A stretch of 64,000 nt of DNA from Arcobacter nitrofigilis DSM 7299. GTDB taxonomy: Bacteria; Campylobacterota; Campylobacteria; Campylobacterales; Arcobacteraceae. The stretch covers positions 1,860,001 through 1,924,000 of the forward strand of contig NC_014166.1 of assembly GCF_000092245.1 (NCBI RefSeq), read 5' to 3'. Shown piece by piece: positions 33,739 to 43,623 of the stretch (its first letter is position 1; each line of letters opens with the position of its first letter). The position numbers and the translations under genes are program-made. Under the pieces are notes generated by a model. That model saw nothing but the letters and a program-made list of their open reading frames with translations. It was not told the DNA's origin and did not search any database.

Positions 33739-36033
33739 TTGAAATTAAGTTATAAAGTTAAATTTTTATTCTTCCACTTTTTATCCGTATTTATTTTAAT
33801 AAGTGCAATTTATATTTACGATTCTATAGCTAATAAATCAAACATAACTAATATCTCAAATAAAAACTTTAATGTTGTTTTTGATGAAAAACAAAGATAT
33901 ATAACTAATCTCATTAATTCAAATAAAATTATTTTAAATACACTATCAAGTAACCAAATTTTTCAAAATTATATTAATAATAATGAAAATGTAAAAAATA
34001 GTGAAAATTTATTTTCAGCACTTATTAATACAGATTCTCTTGCTTTTCAATTAAGCTATATTGATTTAGATGGTAATGAAAAAATAAAAATAAATAAAGA
34101 CCTTTTTTCAGAAAATAAACTTGTAACAAAAACACCTAACAATGAATTAAAGAATATCTCTAATAGTACTTTTTTTAAAACTTTTGTTAATCTAGATAAT
34201 GAAGTTTTTGGTATTTCAAATATAAATTTAAATATTGACAATGAAAAGACACCTAAAATAAAAATTGCCTCTGTAAAAGTTGCTAAAACTATTTTTGACA
34301 AATCTAATAATAAAAAAGGTTATATTATCCTGAATATTCGTATAAATGACCTTTTCTCATATTTAAAAAAAGATGAATTTTTTAACATATATATAATTTC
34401 AAGTAAAGGTGAAATTATATTTCCAAATGATAATAATATGGGAGTTTATTCAAAAAACTTCAAAGAGCATATGACAAATTCAAACTTTAAAAAAGTAGAT
34501 ATAAACTCAATTTTAAATAATGAAGATTTTTCAAATGGAAAATACTTTTCAAAAAAAATAACAAGCTTTAATAAGGGTCAAAATATAACACTTTTATTTG
34601 AATCAAAATACAATGATTTAAAAAAAGATTTGGATAAACAAAAGTTACAACTTATTTATGCACTTATTGCAATATCAATTTTATCTCTTCCTCTTGTATT
34701 ATATTTTGCAGGTATTCCAGAAAGGCTTGAGAAAAAGATAATCAAACAATTTATAACAGATGATTTAACTAAATTACCAAATTTGGAACACTTATTAAGT
34801 GATTTAAAAGAAAAAGAGTTTAAAAATTGTCTAATAATACTATTAAATATAACAAACGATAAAAATATTCAAAATATATATGGATATAATGTTACAAAAG
34901 AATTATTAAAAAGCTGTGCGCAATTCTTCTCAGACTACAAACAAAAAGACAAAAGATTTTTAAAAATATATAAAGTAAAACACAATGTTTTTGCTTTTAA
35001 ATATTTATATAAAAATAGAGAAATACTAGATGAATCTTTAAGCAAAATCCAAAACTTGTTAGAGAATAAAGAGTTTTTAATACTAAATAAGTATGAGATA
35101 ACTATAGATACGACTATTGGTGTAAGTGGTATAGATATACTAAATAACAATATTAATGAGTTAAAAGAAGCTGAGATAGCTTTAGATGATGCCTTACAAT
35201 TAAATCATGACATCTCTATTTATAATAGTTCCCATGTTGAAAATCTTGAAAAACATAAATTAAATATTGAAAAGATAAAAGTTATAAAAGATGCCATTTT
35301 AAACAATAATGTAATTATAGCTTTTCAACCTATTTTTAATAACTTTCAAGGAAAAGTTGAAAAATATGAAGCCCTTGTAAGACTGAAATATAAAGATAGA
35401 ATATTTTATCCTGATGAATTTTTACAAATCTCTAAAAAAATTAAAAAATATAAAACCTTGACAAAAATAATTATAGAAAAAACATTTGAATTTTTCAAAG
35501 ATAAAGATTTTGAGTTTTCTATTAATTTAAGTATGGAAGATATCGTTGATAATGAAATTAGAGAATATCTTTTTAAAGAAATTGCTAAATACAATTTCCA
35601 AAATAGACTTGTAATTGAACTTGTTGAAACAGAGGCTATAAATAACTATGAAGCATTTACAAGTTTTATAAAAGAGATAAAAAAATTAAATTGTAAAATT
35701 GCAATAGATGATTTTGGTAGTGGATATTCAAACTATGATTATATAATTAAGCTTTCTGATTATATAGATTACTTAAAAATTGATGGAACACTAATTACAG
35801 ATATAGATACAAATAAAAAGACTCAGCTTCTTGTAGGTACTTTAAAATTCTTATGTGATAGTTTAAAAATAAAAACAATTGCAGAATATGTAGAAAATAA
35901 AGAGATTTTTGAATTTATTAAAGCAATGGATATCTCTTATTCTCAAGGATATTATATAGGTAAACCAGAATTTGAACTAACAGAGAATGAGTGGATTAAA
36001 GATGAAAAGGAAAAAGATTTAAACTACTTCTAA
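33739..36033 (+). CDS. membrane GGDEF-EAL protein, probable c-di-GMP phosphodiesterase
   Basis: The protein of about 764 residues has TM1 (about 9-28), a long periplasmic sensor part, TM2 (about 305-325), a degenerate GGDEF domain (TDDLTKLPNLEHLL is kept but no GG[DE]EF signature is found) and a C-terminal EAL domain with the catalytic set YEALVRL, NLS, ELVETE, IDDFGSGYSN, LKIDG, AEYVE and SQGYYIGKP. It should hydrolyse c-di-GMP. The TTG at 33739 is better spaced from AAAGG than the TTG at 33733. Its 3' end overlaps a GGDEF gene on the other strand by 15 bp. Confidence 0.88.
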   Translation: MKLSYKVKFLFFHFLSVFILISAIYIYDSIANKSNITNISNKNFNVVFDEKQRYITNLINSNKIILNTLSSNQIFQNYINNNENVKNSENLFSALINTDSLAFQLSYIDLDGNEKIKINKDLFSENKLVTKTPNNELKNISNSTFFKTFVNLDNEVFGISNINLNIDNEKTPKIKIASVKVAKTIFDKSNNKKGYIILNIRINDLFSYLKKDEFFNIYIISSKGEIIFPNDNNMGVYSKNFKEHMTNSNFKKVDINSILNNEDFSNGKYFSKKITSFNKGQNITLLFESKYNDLKKDLDKQKLQLIYALIAISILSLPLVLYFAGIPERLEKKIIKQFITDDLTKLPNLEHLLSDLKEKEFKNCLIILLNITNDKNIQNIYGYNVTKELLKSCAQFFSDYKQKDKRFLKIYKVKHNVFAFKYLYKNREILDESLSKIQNLLENKEFLILNKYEITIDTTIGVSGIDILNNNINELKEAEIALDDALQLNHDISIYNSSHVENLEKHKLNIEKIKVIKDAILNNNVIIAFQPIFNNFQGKVEKYEALVRLKYKDRIFYPDEFLQISKKIKKYKTLTKIIIEKTFEFFKDKDFEFSINLSMEDIVDNEIREYLFKEIAKYNFQNRLVIELVETEAINNYEAFTSFIKEIKKLNCKIAIDDFGSGYSNYDYIIKLSDYIDYLKIDGTLITDIDTNKKTQLLVGTLKFLCDSLKIKTIAEYVENKEIFEFIKAMDISYSQGYYIGKPEFELTENEWIKDEKEKDLNYF

Positions 36034-36861
36034 CCTATCTCTTCCATTTGCCTTTGCTTGGTAAACTTTTTCATCAGCCATTTTTATAAACTCATCTATA
36101 GAGTTTGCCTTACTATAAAAAGATACTCCCATAGAAACAGTTATAGATATCTCTTTTAAAGGATGAAAAATCATTTGAGATTTTATATCTTCTCTTAAAA
36201 TATTAAGTTTTTTTATTAATTCATCTTTTTTTTCAAAGCACAAAATTATAAACTCTTCTCCTCCATATCTATAAGCTTCACCATTTAAGCTATACGCATG
36301 TGATTGAATCTTATTTGCTAAGTATTTTAACACCCTATCCCCAGTATCATGTCCAAAATTATCATTTATACCTTTAAACCTATCTGCATCAATAAATACA
36401 GCACAAAGCAAGGAAGAGTGTTTTTGCTTAGTAAAAATTTCTAAATCTGCCTCCATCTTTCTTCTATTATATAAAGAAGTTAAGGCATCTTTATTCATCA
36501 TATCTTTAAGAAATTCTTTTTCCCTTAAAAGCTCTTCTATCAAGTTATCTTTAAAATTTTCGCTTGTATTTATATTCTTTTGTTCTAAGATTTTTCCTAA
36601 TTTAAATTCAAATTTATTTAATTTAGAATTATAATCTACTTCTTTACACTCAATTTTAATAGAGGGCTTTTCTTCACCTAAGCCATTTGTTAGAATTAAA
36701 CTATCTACTTTTTTAATGTCATATCTTATTTTATCGTCTACAATTTTTATATCTAGAAGTTCACTTCTCCAATATTTATTAATATCTTTGGATAGAACTC
36801 TTAATTTCATATTCAAAATATCTTCAAATATCTCTTTTCCAATAGAAATTGTAATTGTCAC
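36019..36861 (-). CDS. diguanylate cyclase (GGDEF)
   Basis: The 280-residue soluble protein has an unrecognised N-terminal region (about 1-110), a short coiled linker and a complete GGDEF domain (NKDALTSLYNRRKME, FIDADRFKGINDNFGHDTGD, YRYGGEEFIIL, MADEKVYQAKANGRDR), so it should make c-di-GMP. An RxxD inhibitory site is not evident at the usual spacing. The start is GTG. It converges on and overlaps the 3' end of the EAL gene, pairing opposite c-di-GMP activities. Confidence 0.88.
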   Translation of the reverse strand: MTITISIGKEIFEDILNMKLRVLSKDINKYWRSELLDIKIVDDKIRYDIKKVDSLILTNGLGEEKPSIKIECKEVDYNSKLNKFEFKLGKILEQKNINTSENFKDNLIEELLREKEFLKDMMNKDALTSLYNRRKMEADLEIFTKQKHSSLLCAVFIDADRFKGINDNFGHDTGDRVLKYLANKIQSHAYSLNGEAYRYGGEEFIILCFEKKDELIKKLNILREDIKSQMIFHPLKEISITVSMGVSFYSKANSIDEFIKMADEKVYQAKANGRDRLEVV

Positions 36862-36982
36862 TTACTTTTAGCCTTTAAAACTCTTTTTAACATGATATAG
36901 TATTACAATTTACAAAGACATAAACATCAATTTAAAATTCATTATGATAAAATCACAAAATTTACTAAACATTAGGATTATT

Positions 36983-38290
36983 ATGAAAAAAATTTACCTT
37001 CTTTTATCTATTTTTACTATTTCATTTCTTTTTTTAGGTTGTTCATCTAAACAATTAGACACAGAGGTAAATGATCTAAAAATATATAAACAAGACCCAA
37101 AAGAGTACACCTCTTCTATTCCTAAGTTGGATAAAAATGTTCAAGATGAATTAAACAAAGAGTTTAATAAAAGATATTTTAGCCCTTGGCATAAAGAGAA
37201 ATTTGAAGCAAGCTTGAAAGATGTAACTTGGCAATTTAGCTATAAAAATAAAAAGGTTTATGGTGATAATAATAGATTAATCAAAAAAGAGTGGTTTGAT
37301 GAGCAAATTGATAACTCTAATTTTGAAAAATATAATACCTTTTTAAAAAAAGCAATTACTGTAAAAAACTCAAATCTAAGACTTTTCCCAAGCGATAGTA
37401 AAATTTTTTATAACCCTTCTATTGCAGGAGAAGGTTTTCCTTTTGATTATAATCAAAACTCTGGTATAAAAATAAATTCACCAATTTTGATTTCTCACTT
37501 ATCTAAAGATAGAGCTTGGGCTTATGTTTTATCTTCTTTTGCAAAAGGCTGGATAAAAGTAACTGATTTAGCTTATATGAATGATAAACTAATGAAGTTT
37601 TTTGAAAATGAAAATTACTATGTTGCAATTAAAGATAATTTTCCCATATATAAAAAAGGTGTCTTTGTAGAATATATAAAATTAGGGACACTCTTTCCTG
37701 TAAAAAATAATAAAGCAATTACCATTGGAAGATATGGGAATAATGAAGGTTATAGTAGAGTGATAGAGATACCAAATGTATATATTGCAAAAAAACCAAT
37801 TGACTTTAATAGTGAAAATATTACAAATATCATGAATCAATTAATTGCAGAACCATATGGTTGGGGTGAAATCCTAAATCACAGGGATTGTTCAGCTTTG
37901 ACAAAAGATTACTTTGCACCTTTTGGAATAAACCTAAAAAGAAACTCTTATGGTCAAACTTTAGATTATAAATATTATGATATAAAAAAACTCTCAAATA
38001 AAAAGAAAAAAGAGTTTATTATAAAAAATGGTATTCCTTTTTTGACTTTAGCATATATGCATGGTCATATCATGCTTTATATTGGAGCAAAAGATGGAGA
38101 ACCTCTATTTTTCCATAATGTTTGGGGTGTAAAAACAAAAAGTTTCTTTGGAAAAGATGGTAGAAAAATTGTTGGGAAAGCAGTAATTACTTCTTTAAAT
38201 ATGGGTGAAGAGGTAAACAACTTTGATGAAAAAAGAAGTTTAACCTCAAGAATATTAGGAATTGTAAATGTTACTCAAAAAAAAGAGTAA
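36983..38290 (+). CDS. NlpC/P60-like lipoprotein with SH3 domains (cell-wall peptidase)
   Basis: The 435-residue protein starts with a lipoprotein signal (MKKIYLLLSIF, lipobox FLGC near residue 19), has an N_NLPC_P60-type segment, SH3-like repeats (RAWAYVLSSFAKGWIKVTDLAY) and a C-terminal cysteine peptidase domain: GWGEILNHRDCSALTKDYF holds the nucleophile Cys and YMHGHIMLYIGA the His. Such enzymes cleave stem-peptide bonds in peptidoglycan. The ATG at 36983 has AGGA upstream; an earlier in-frame start would spoil the signal peptide. Confidence 0.88.
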   Translation: MKKIYLLLSIFTISFLFLGCSSKQLDTEVNDLKIYKQDPKEYTSSIPKLDKNVQDELNKEFNKRYFSPWHKEKFEASLKDVTWQFSYKNKKVYGDNNRLIKKEWFDEQIDNSNFEKYNTFLKKAITVKNSNLRLFPSDSKIFYNPSIAGEGFPFDYNQNSGIKINSPILISHLSKDRAWAYVLSSFAKGWIKVTDLAYMNDKLMKFFENENYYVAIKDNFPIYKKGVFVEYIKLGTLFPVKNNKAITIGRYGNNEGYSRVIEIPNVYIAKKPIDFNSENITNIMNQLIAEPYGWGEILNHRDCSALTKDYFAPFGINLKRNSYGQTLDYKYYDIKKLSNKKKKEFIIKNGIPFLTLAYMHGHIMLYIGAKDGEPLFFHNVWGVKTKSFFGKDGRKIVGKAVITSLNMGEEVNNFDEKRSLTSRILGIVNVTQKKE

Positions 38291-38294
38291 CACT

Positions 38295-41200
38295 TTACAG
38301 TTTTCTTAAATAAACAATTCTATAAAGCATAGGTACATAATATAGATTTAAAACCGTAGCCCACAATACCCCAAAACCTAAAGATACAGCCATTGGCTGT
38401 AAAATAAGAGCTTGTCCAGAAGCAAAAAACATCAAAGTAAACAAACCTAAAATAGTTGTAATAGACGTTAGTAAAATAGGTCTTAACCTCAAAAGTGCAA
38501 GCTCTAAAAGCTCATCTAAAGTTTTTGCTTTTTTAATAAAATCCATCATAATTATTCCATCATTAACAATAACTCCTGCTAGTCCAACCATACCAATCAA
38601 ACTTGCCATTGTGATATTTAAACCAAGAACAAAATGTCCAATAAAAACACCTAAAATAGATAAAGGAATAGTAGAAAGGATTATAAGTGATTTAAGTACA
38701 GAATCAAACATCCATACAAGAGCAATAAAGATAAGTATAATAGCTATTATAGCTGCTTCACCCATCTCTTTTTGTACTTTTTTATTCTCTTTTTGCTCAC
38801 CTTTTATATCAATGCTAACTTTTGATCTGTATTTATCTAAAATTGGATTTAACTTATCAAATACTTCTGTTGAAGTCATTTTTCCACTAATAGAACCTGT
38901 TACAGATACTATTCTCTCTCCATTTTCTTTAAAAATTTGTGAATAAGCATTTTTTCTAACAATATCAACCACATCTTTTAAAAATACTTTTTCATTTGTA
39001 TTAGGTACAATTATCTCAAAATCATTTAAACTTTTTATATAATCTTTATTTTTACTTTGAAAAACAACATCAACTATACCCTTTTTATCAAACATTTTTG
39101 AATATGTACCTTTAAAATAAAAAGGTCTAACTGAGGAGATAATGTAATTTTCACTTATTCCTAAATCTTGACCATAGGCATTAACTTTAAACTTAAGCTC
39201 AATATTTCCCATCATAAAATCATCAGCTACATTTGATACCCCATCTATATTATTCAAAGCTTTTTTGATATTTGTAACAGCAGTTCTTACCTCTTTTTCA
39301 TTACCACTTATTGATAATTCTAAATCATTTTTAACTATTCCAGCTTTTGGTGTAAATACTTTTAAATCTTCAAATTTACCAGATTTTATCTCTGGTTCTA
39401 AAAGTTTTTGTAACTCTTTTTCTATTGTTTGTGATGATTTTTCCCTTATCATATTTGTAGCATCATATTTAGGTGAAAGATATGGATTTATAAATTTATC
39501 AAAGAAATTTTGAGGTGCTCTTTCATTTAGATTAACAAATATTTGAAAATAAAATTCTTCAGTCTCTGGTTGATTTTTACCATCAAGTTTTAAACCAATT
39601 ACAGAAGATACAGATTGCAAATTATTGGCAAAATCATAATTCTTTAAAATCTTATCTTCAATTTTTTTTACAATTGCTTCTGTTTGTTCTATTTTCTTAC
39701 CAACACCAACTGATCCACTTATATACACTTGTGTGGAGTCAAAATCAGACAAAAATTTAAATTTTGAGCTCATAACAATAAAAATTGTTAAAGTAACAAT
39801 TGTTAAAACCATAATAATAAGAGATGTATATTTTTTCTTTAGTAAAAAGCTTAAAATCTTTTTATAAAATTTTTTATTCCAATCCCATATTTTATCTGCT
39901 TTTTGCTCTTGTTTATTTACTCTTAAAATCTGTTTTGCATGTAAGGGCAAAAAGAAAAAGGCTTCAAGCAAAGATGAAATAAGAAGAATAGTAATCATAA
40001 TAGGAAGTATTTTCATAAACTTTCCTATTTCTCCTGTCATAAGTAAAATTGGCAAAAAGGCGAATATTGTTGTTGCAGTTGCAGTTAATACAGCTGGATA
40101 AACTTCAACAGAACCATCAATAGCAGCTTGTAATCTATCCTTTCCCATTTCCATATGTCGATATATATTTTCACCTACAACTATAGCTTCATCTACAAGC
40201 ATTCCAAGAGCAATCAATGCACCCAATAAAGAAAGCATATTTAAACTATAACCCATAGCCTCAGCACTAATAAGTCCTATCATAAATGAAGTTGGAATCC
40301 CAATAGCTATTACTATTGCAATTCTTGCATTTATAAAGAAAAATAAGGCTAAAAAAAGTAAACACAGTCCAAAAAAGATATTTGAAAAAACAGTATTTAG
40401 CCTATTTTTTATCCAAACAGAAGTATCAGTATGCGTTGCAAAATTAAGTTCTGGATACTTTTTTTTGTACTCTTTTAGCTTCTCTTTTATTTGATGAACG
40501 AGTTCAACTGCATCACCAGTCTCTCCCTTATTTATACCAATAGAAACATCTCTACTACCATTAAAGTGGGAGATAGTATTAACATCTGCTAATTCATATT
40601 TGATTTTTGCAATATCTTTTAAATAAATTTTTTGATTTGATATTTTCAAAATCGTATTTTTGATATTATTAATATCTTTTTCACCATTAAAAGTACTCAA
40701 ATAATAGTGTCTAGAACTATCTTTTATAATACCTGCTGGGAAAATAGAACTTAAATTTTCAACTGCTGTTAGTACTTCTTGTAAATTAAGTCCATAAGCT
40801 AAGATTTTCTTTTCATCAAACTCTACAAGTAACTCTTTATCACTATCTCCCCAAATAGAAATATCACTTAAATCACCCATTTTTGAAAATGTTGATTTTA
40901 AATCTTTTGCTATTTCTAAAAGTTGGGGTTTAGTTTTTTCCCCGTAAACTACAACTGTAATAAGAGGTATTGCATTAACTTTTTCTTTTACCGTTGGTTC
41001 ATCCATATCTGTTGGAAAGTTTGTTTTTACTTTTGTAATAATATCTTTGATATCACCTATTACATTTTGTGCTTTAAAACCTTTTTTTAATTTAACTGTA
41101 ATTGAAAAATATCCATTTTTTATTGTTGAAGTAACATCAGCGGCTTCTTTTACAGAAGATAATTCATCTTCAATATCCTCTACAGCCATTTTATCAAGTA

Positions 41201-41378
41201 AATCTGAACTAGCTCCTGGATAAGAACCATTTATAACAACAGCATCAAGAGCCGATGGAGGAAATATCTCTTTTGGGATATTGTTATACGCAAAGATTGA
41301 TAATATCAATAAAAATAGTAAAAGCAGATGATTTAACATCGGCTTTCTAAGAGCGAATTCTATTATATATTTAATCAC
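38295..41378 (-). CDS. RND efflux transporter permease subunit
   Basis: The 1027-residue protein is a full-length RND inner-membrane pump with 12 predicted TM helices and two large periplasmic loops. The TM4 region reads ALGMLVDEAIVVGENIYRHME, where the usual Asp-Asp proton pair is Asp-Glu; TM10-11 shows GMVGLAGVIVNDGIIMMDFI. Membrane-fusion and outer-membrane partners are not in the window. It overlaps the FtsL-like gene by 4 nt (GTG start at 41378), so it is transcribed with rsmH. The exported substrate is unknown. Confidence 0.9.
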   Translation of the reverse strand: MIKYIIEFALRKPMLNHLLLLFLLILSIFAYNNIPKEIFPPSALDAVVINGSYPGASSDLLDKMAVEDIEDELSSVKEAADVTSTIKNGYFSITVKLKKGFKAQNVIGDIKDIITKVKTNFPTDMDEPTVKEKVNAIPLITVVVYGEKTKPQLLEIAKDLKSTFSKMGDLSDISIWGDSDKELLVEFDEKKILAYGLNLQEVLTAVENLSSIFPAGIIKDSSRHYYLSTFNGEKDINNIKNTILKISNQKIYLKDIAKIKYELADVNTISHFNGSRDVSIGINKGETGDAVELVHQIKEKLKEYKKKYPELNFATHTDTSVWIKNRLNTVFSNIFFGLCLLFLALFFFINARIAIVIAIGIPTSFMIGLISAEAMGYSLNMLSLLGALIALGMLVDEAIVVGENIYRHMEMGKDRLQAAIDGSVEVYPAVLTATATTIFAFLPILLMTGEIGKFMKILPIMITILLISSLLEAFFFLPLHAKQILRVNKQEQKADKIWDWNKKFYKKILSFLLKKKYTSLIIMVLTIVTLTIFIVMSSKFKFLSDFDSTQVYISGSVGVGKKIEQTEAIVKKIEDKILKNYDFANNLQSVSSVIGLKLDGKNQPETEEFYFQIFVNLNERAPQNFFDKFINPYLSPKYDATNMIREKSSQTIEKELQKLLEPEIKSGKFEDLKVFTPKAGIVKNDLELSISGNEKEVRTAVTNIKKALNNIDGVSNVADDFMMGNIELKFKVNAYGQDLGISENYIISSVRPFYFKGTYSKMFDKKGIVDVVFQSKNKDYIKSLNDFEIIVPNTNEKVFLKDVVDIVRKNAYSQIFKENGERIVSVTGSISGKMTSTEVFDKLNPILDKYRSKVSIDIKGEQKENKKVQKEMGEAAIIAIILIFIALVWMFDSVLKSLIILSTIPLSILGVFIGHFVLGLNITMASLIGMVGLAGVIVNDGIIMMDFIKKAKTLDELLELALLRLRPILLTSITTILGLFTLMFFASGQALILQPMAVSLGFGVLWATVLNLYYVPMLYRIVYLRKL

Positions 41379-41629
41379 TTATTATTATCCAAAGTATTTA
41401 TTAAAAGAGAATCTATAATTTGATTTTTAAATTTCATATCTTCTAATTGTTGTTGTAAAAATCTATTTTCTTCTTTTAGTGAGATATAATTGGCATATAA
41501 TTTATTAATATCTTTACTAACATAATAAATATTATTTGCTAAATATATTTTAGGAAAACATAAAATTAATGATACTGCTAATACTGACAAAACTATTACT
41601 AATGAATTTTTTGCATTTAATTTAATCAA
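41375..41629 (-). CDS. FtsL-like division protein (single TM plus coiled coil)
   Basis: The 84-residue product has a short cytosolic tail, one TM helix (about 8-30) and a periplasmic Leu/Glu/Lys-rich coiled coil (SLKEENRFLQQQLEDM). This topology, and the position right after rsmH (8-nt overlap), matches FtsL of the dcw cluster, which forms a complex with FtsB and FtsQ at the septum. FtsL sequences are too variable to recognise by sequence alone. The start is TTG at 41629. Confidence 0.6.
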   Translation of the reverse strand: MIKLNAKNSLVIVLSVLAVSLILCFPKIYLANNIYYVSKDINKLYANYISLKEENRFLQQQLEDMKFKNQIIDSLLINTLDNNK

Positions 41630-42524
41630 ATTTAAAAACCCTCAATTTTGAACTTCTACTTCTTGGATTGACTTTTATCTCTTCATTTGTTGGAATTATA
41701 GGTTTTTTAGTAATGATTTTCCCTAAAGCATTATCATTTCCACAAGTACAACGCATAACATCACTTGGACAAATGCAGTTTTTGCTCCATTTTTTAAAGT
41801 AATTTTTTACGATTCTATCTTCTAAAGAGTGAAAAGAGATTATTGCTATCAAACAGTTCTTTGGCTTTAGCTCTTCTATTGAATCAAAAAGTCTTTCTAA
41901 GACTCCTAATTCGTCATTTACTTCTATTCTAATACCCTGAAAAGGAAGAGTTGCAGCATGAAGCTTACCTTTATGCATATTTTTTGCTATAAAAGTTGAT
42001 AACTCTTTTGCACTAGTAAAGGGTCTATTATTTACGATTAAAGAAGCTACTTTTTTATACTCTTTAACTTCTCCACACTCTTTAAAAACTCTCTCTAACT
42101 CACTTTGAGAGTAAGTGTTTACTACAACTGAAGCATCTAAAGATTGTTCTTGATTCATCCTCATATCTAAAGATTCACTATCAAAACCAAATCCCCTATC
42201 TTCTTTATCTAATTGTAAAGATGAAACTCCAATATCTGCTAATATTCCTCTAATATCATACTCTTTAAAACTATTCAAAACCGTTTCAAAATTTCCTTTA
42301 TTAAAAGTTGCCCTATTTAAAAAAGGCTCTAATCTCTTTTTAGAAAACTCTAAAGCTTCATTGTCTTGGTCATTACATATTAACTTCACATTAGAATTTT
42401 GTTTTAAAAGCCCTTCTGAATGTCCAGCATATCCTAAAGTACAATCTATTATATACCCAGAATCAATATTTTCGAAGACTCCTAGTGTCTCTTTATACAA
42501 TACTGGGATATGTGGGATATTCAT
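41622..42524 (-). CDS. rsmH: 16S rRNA (cytosine(1402)-N4)-methyltransferase
   Basis: RsmH (MraW) methylates C1402 in the 16S decoding centre. The 300 residues open with HIPVLYKETL, then DCTLGYAGHSEGLL (SAM loop), ILADIGVSSLQLD, GFGFDSESLDMRM, ISFHSLEDRIVKNYFKKW and the end motif NPRSRSSKLRVFK. It heads a unit with the FtsL-like and RND genes. It is divergent from the aldolase-like gene across 60 bp. Confidence 0.97.
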   Translation of the reverse strand: MNIPHIPVLYKETLGVFENIDSGYIIDCTLGYAGHSEGLLKQNSNVKLICNDQDNEALEFSKKRLEPFLNRATFNKGNFETVLNSFKEYDIRGILADIGVSSLQLDKEDRGFGFDSESLDMRMNQEQSLDASVVVNTYSQSELERVFKECGEVKEYKKVASLIVNNRPFTSAKELSTFIAKNMHKGKLHAATLPFQGIRIEVNDELGVLERLFDSIEELKPKNCLIAIISFHSLEDRIVKNYFKKWSKNCICPSDVMRCTCGNDNALGKIITKKPIIPTNEEIKVNPRSRSSKLRVFKFD

Positions 42525-42584
42525 TAAAAGGGTCCTTATAATTTTTTATATATAATATCTAAAATAATATTTAAGGCATTTAAA

Positions 42585-43160
42585 ATGATCGATCAAAATC
42601 ATGTAGACCAACTAAGTAAACTATCTTTGACACTTTTTAGAAAAAACTTTTTTGGTATATATCACGGTTCTATTTCTACAAAATTAGATCATAATACATT
42701 TATGATAAACACTTCAGATGCAATCTTTGATGAAATGAACGAAAAATCATTTTGTGAATTAAGCATGACAAGTCAAGATTATAGATGGAAACTAGCAAGT
42801 ATAGAGGCACATATACATGCAACTATATATAATAATATACATGAAGCAAAATATATTGCCTTTGGGGTTCCTATTTATACAACTGCTTATACTTTTGAAC
42901 ATGATGAGATAGTTTTGGATGATTTTTTTGGAAAAACATCTTTTGAAAAAATAAAAATATTTGACCCTGGAGATTTTTCAACTTGGTATGATAGAAATGC
43001 ACTTGAAATAACAAAATATCTAAAAGATACAAATAATCATGTTATGGTTATAAAAGGAATTGGTGCTTATGTATACGATAGAGATATAAATGAACTAGTA
43101 AAAAAAGTTGCAATTCTTGAAAATAGTTGTAGATTATTGAGTATAAAATCTAGTTTTTAA
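42585..43160 (+). CDS. class II aldolase/adducin-family protein
   Basis: The 191-residue protein resembles the class II aldolase/adducin N-terminal domain: GIYHGSISTKL near 25-35, EAHIHATIYNN (two His of the zinc site) near 89-95, and a C-terminal helix ELVKKVAILENSCRLL. The third zinc His is usually in an NHG-type loop; here the region reads NNHVMVIKGIGAYVYD, so a His is present but displaced. It could be a sugar-phosphate aldolase, epimerase or non-catalytic relative. No sugar pathway genes are nearby. Confidence 0.7.
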   Translation: MIDQNHVDQLSKLSLTLFRKNFFGIYHGSISTKLDHNTFMINTSDAIFDEMNEKSFCELSMTSQDYRWKLASIEAHIHATIYNNIHEAKYIAFGVPIYTTAYTFEHDEIVLDDFFGKTSFEKIKIFDPGDFSTWYDRNALEITKYLKDTNNHVMVIKGIGAYVYDRDINELVKKVAILENSCRLLSIKSSF

Positions 43161-43287
43161 GCATTAAAAGTCATTTTTTTATAAATAAACCTCTATTTAG
43201 GGGAAAAATAGCAATACTTTTAGCTATTTTAAAGTTTAAATAGTATAAAGTTTTGGTAACTTTAAATCTTAAACAAGGAGTTCTTCA

Positions 43288-43563
43288 ATGAACAAAGCTG
43301 AATTTATCGACGCAGTAGCAACAAAAGCTGGATTATCTAAAAAAGACGCAAAATGTGCAGTTGATTCTGTATTAGAAACTATTACTGAGACTTTAGTAAA
43401 AAATGAATCTGTAAGTTTCATAGGATTCGGAACATTCTCTACAGCTGCTAGAGCTGCTAGAACTGCAAAAGTGCCTGGTACAGATAGAACTGTTGATGTT
43501 AAAGCTACTACTGTAGCTAAATTTAAAGTTGGTAAAGCTTTAAAAGAGGCTGTTGCTAAATAA
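43288..43563 (+). CDS. hup: HU-family DNA-binding protein
   Basis: This 91-residue nucleoid protein matches HU: MNKAEFIDAVATKAGLSKKDAKCAVDS, then GFGTFSTAARAARTAKVPGT (the beta-arm region) and VDVKATTVAKFKVGKALK. The arm carries an Ala/Arg-rich sequence in place of the common RNPRTG. It bends and packages DNA without strong sequence preference. RBS AAGGAG is strong and a strong intrinsic terminator follows, as expected for a highly expressed single gene. Confidence 0.95.
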   Translation: MNKAEFIDAVATKAGLSKKDAKCAVDSVLETITETLVKNESVSFIGFGTFSTAARAARTAKVPGTDRTVDVKATTVAKFKVGKALKEAVAK

Positions 43564-43588
43564 TTTTAAATTATTGAATAATAGATTA

Positions 43589-43622
43589 AAAGGTAGGTTA
43601 TTTTTAACCTACCTTTTTTTTA
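43589..43622 (+). terminator. intrinsic terminator of HU gene
   Basis: AAAGGTAGGTTA (43589-43600) and TAACCTACCTTT (43605-43616) form a perfect 12-bp stem with a TTTT loop, followed by a T-run. The stem core is shared with the icd terminator. Confidence 0.92.
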
Positions 43623-43623
43623 T

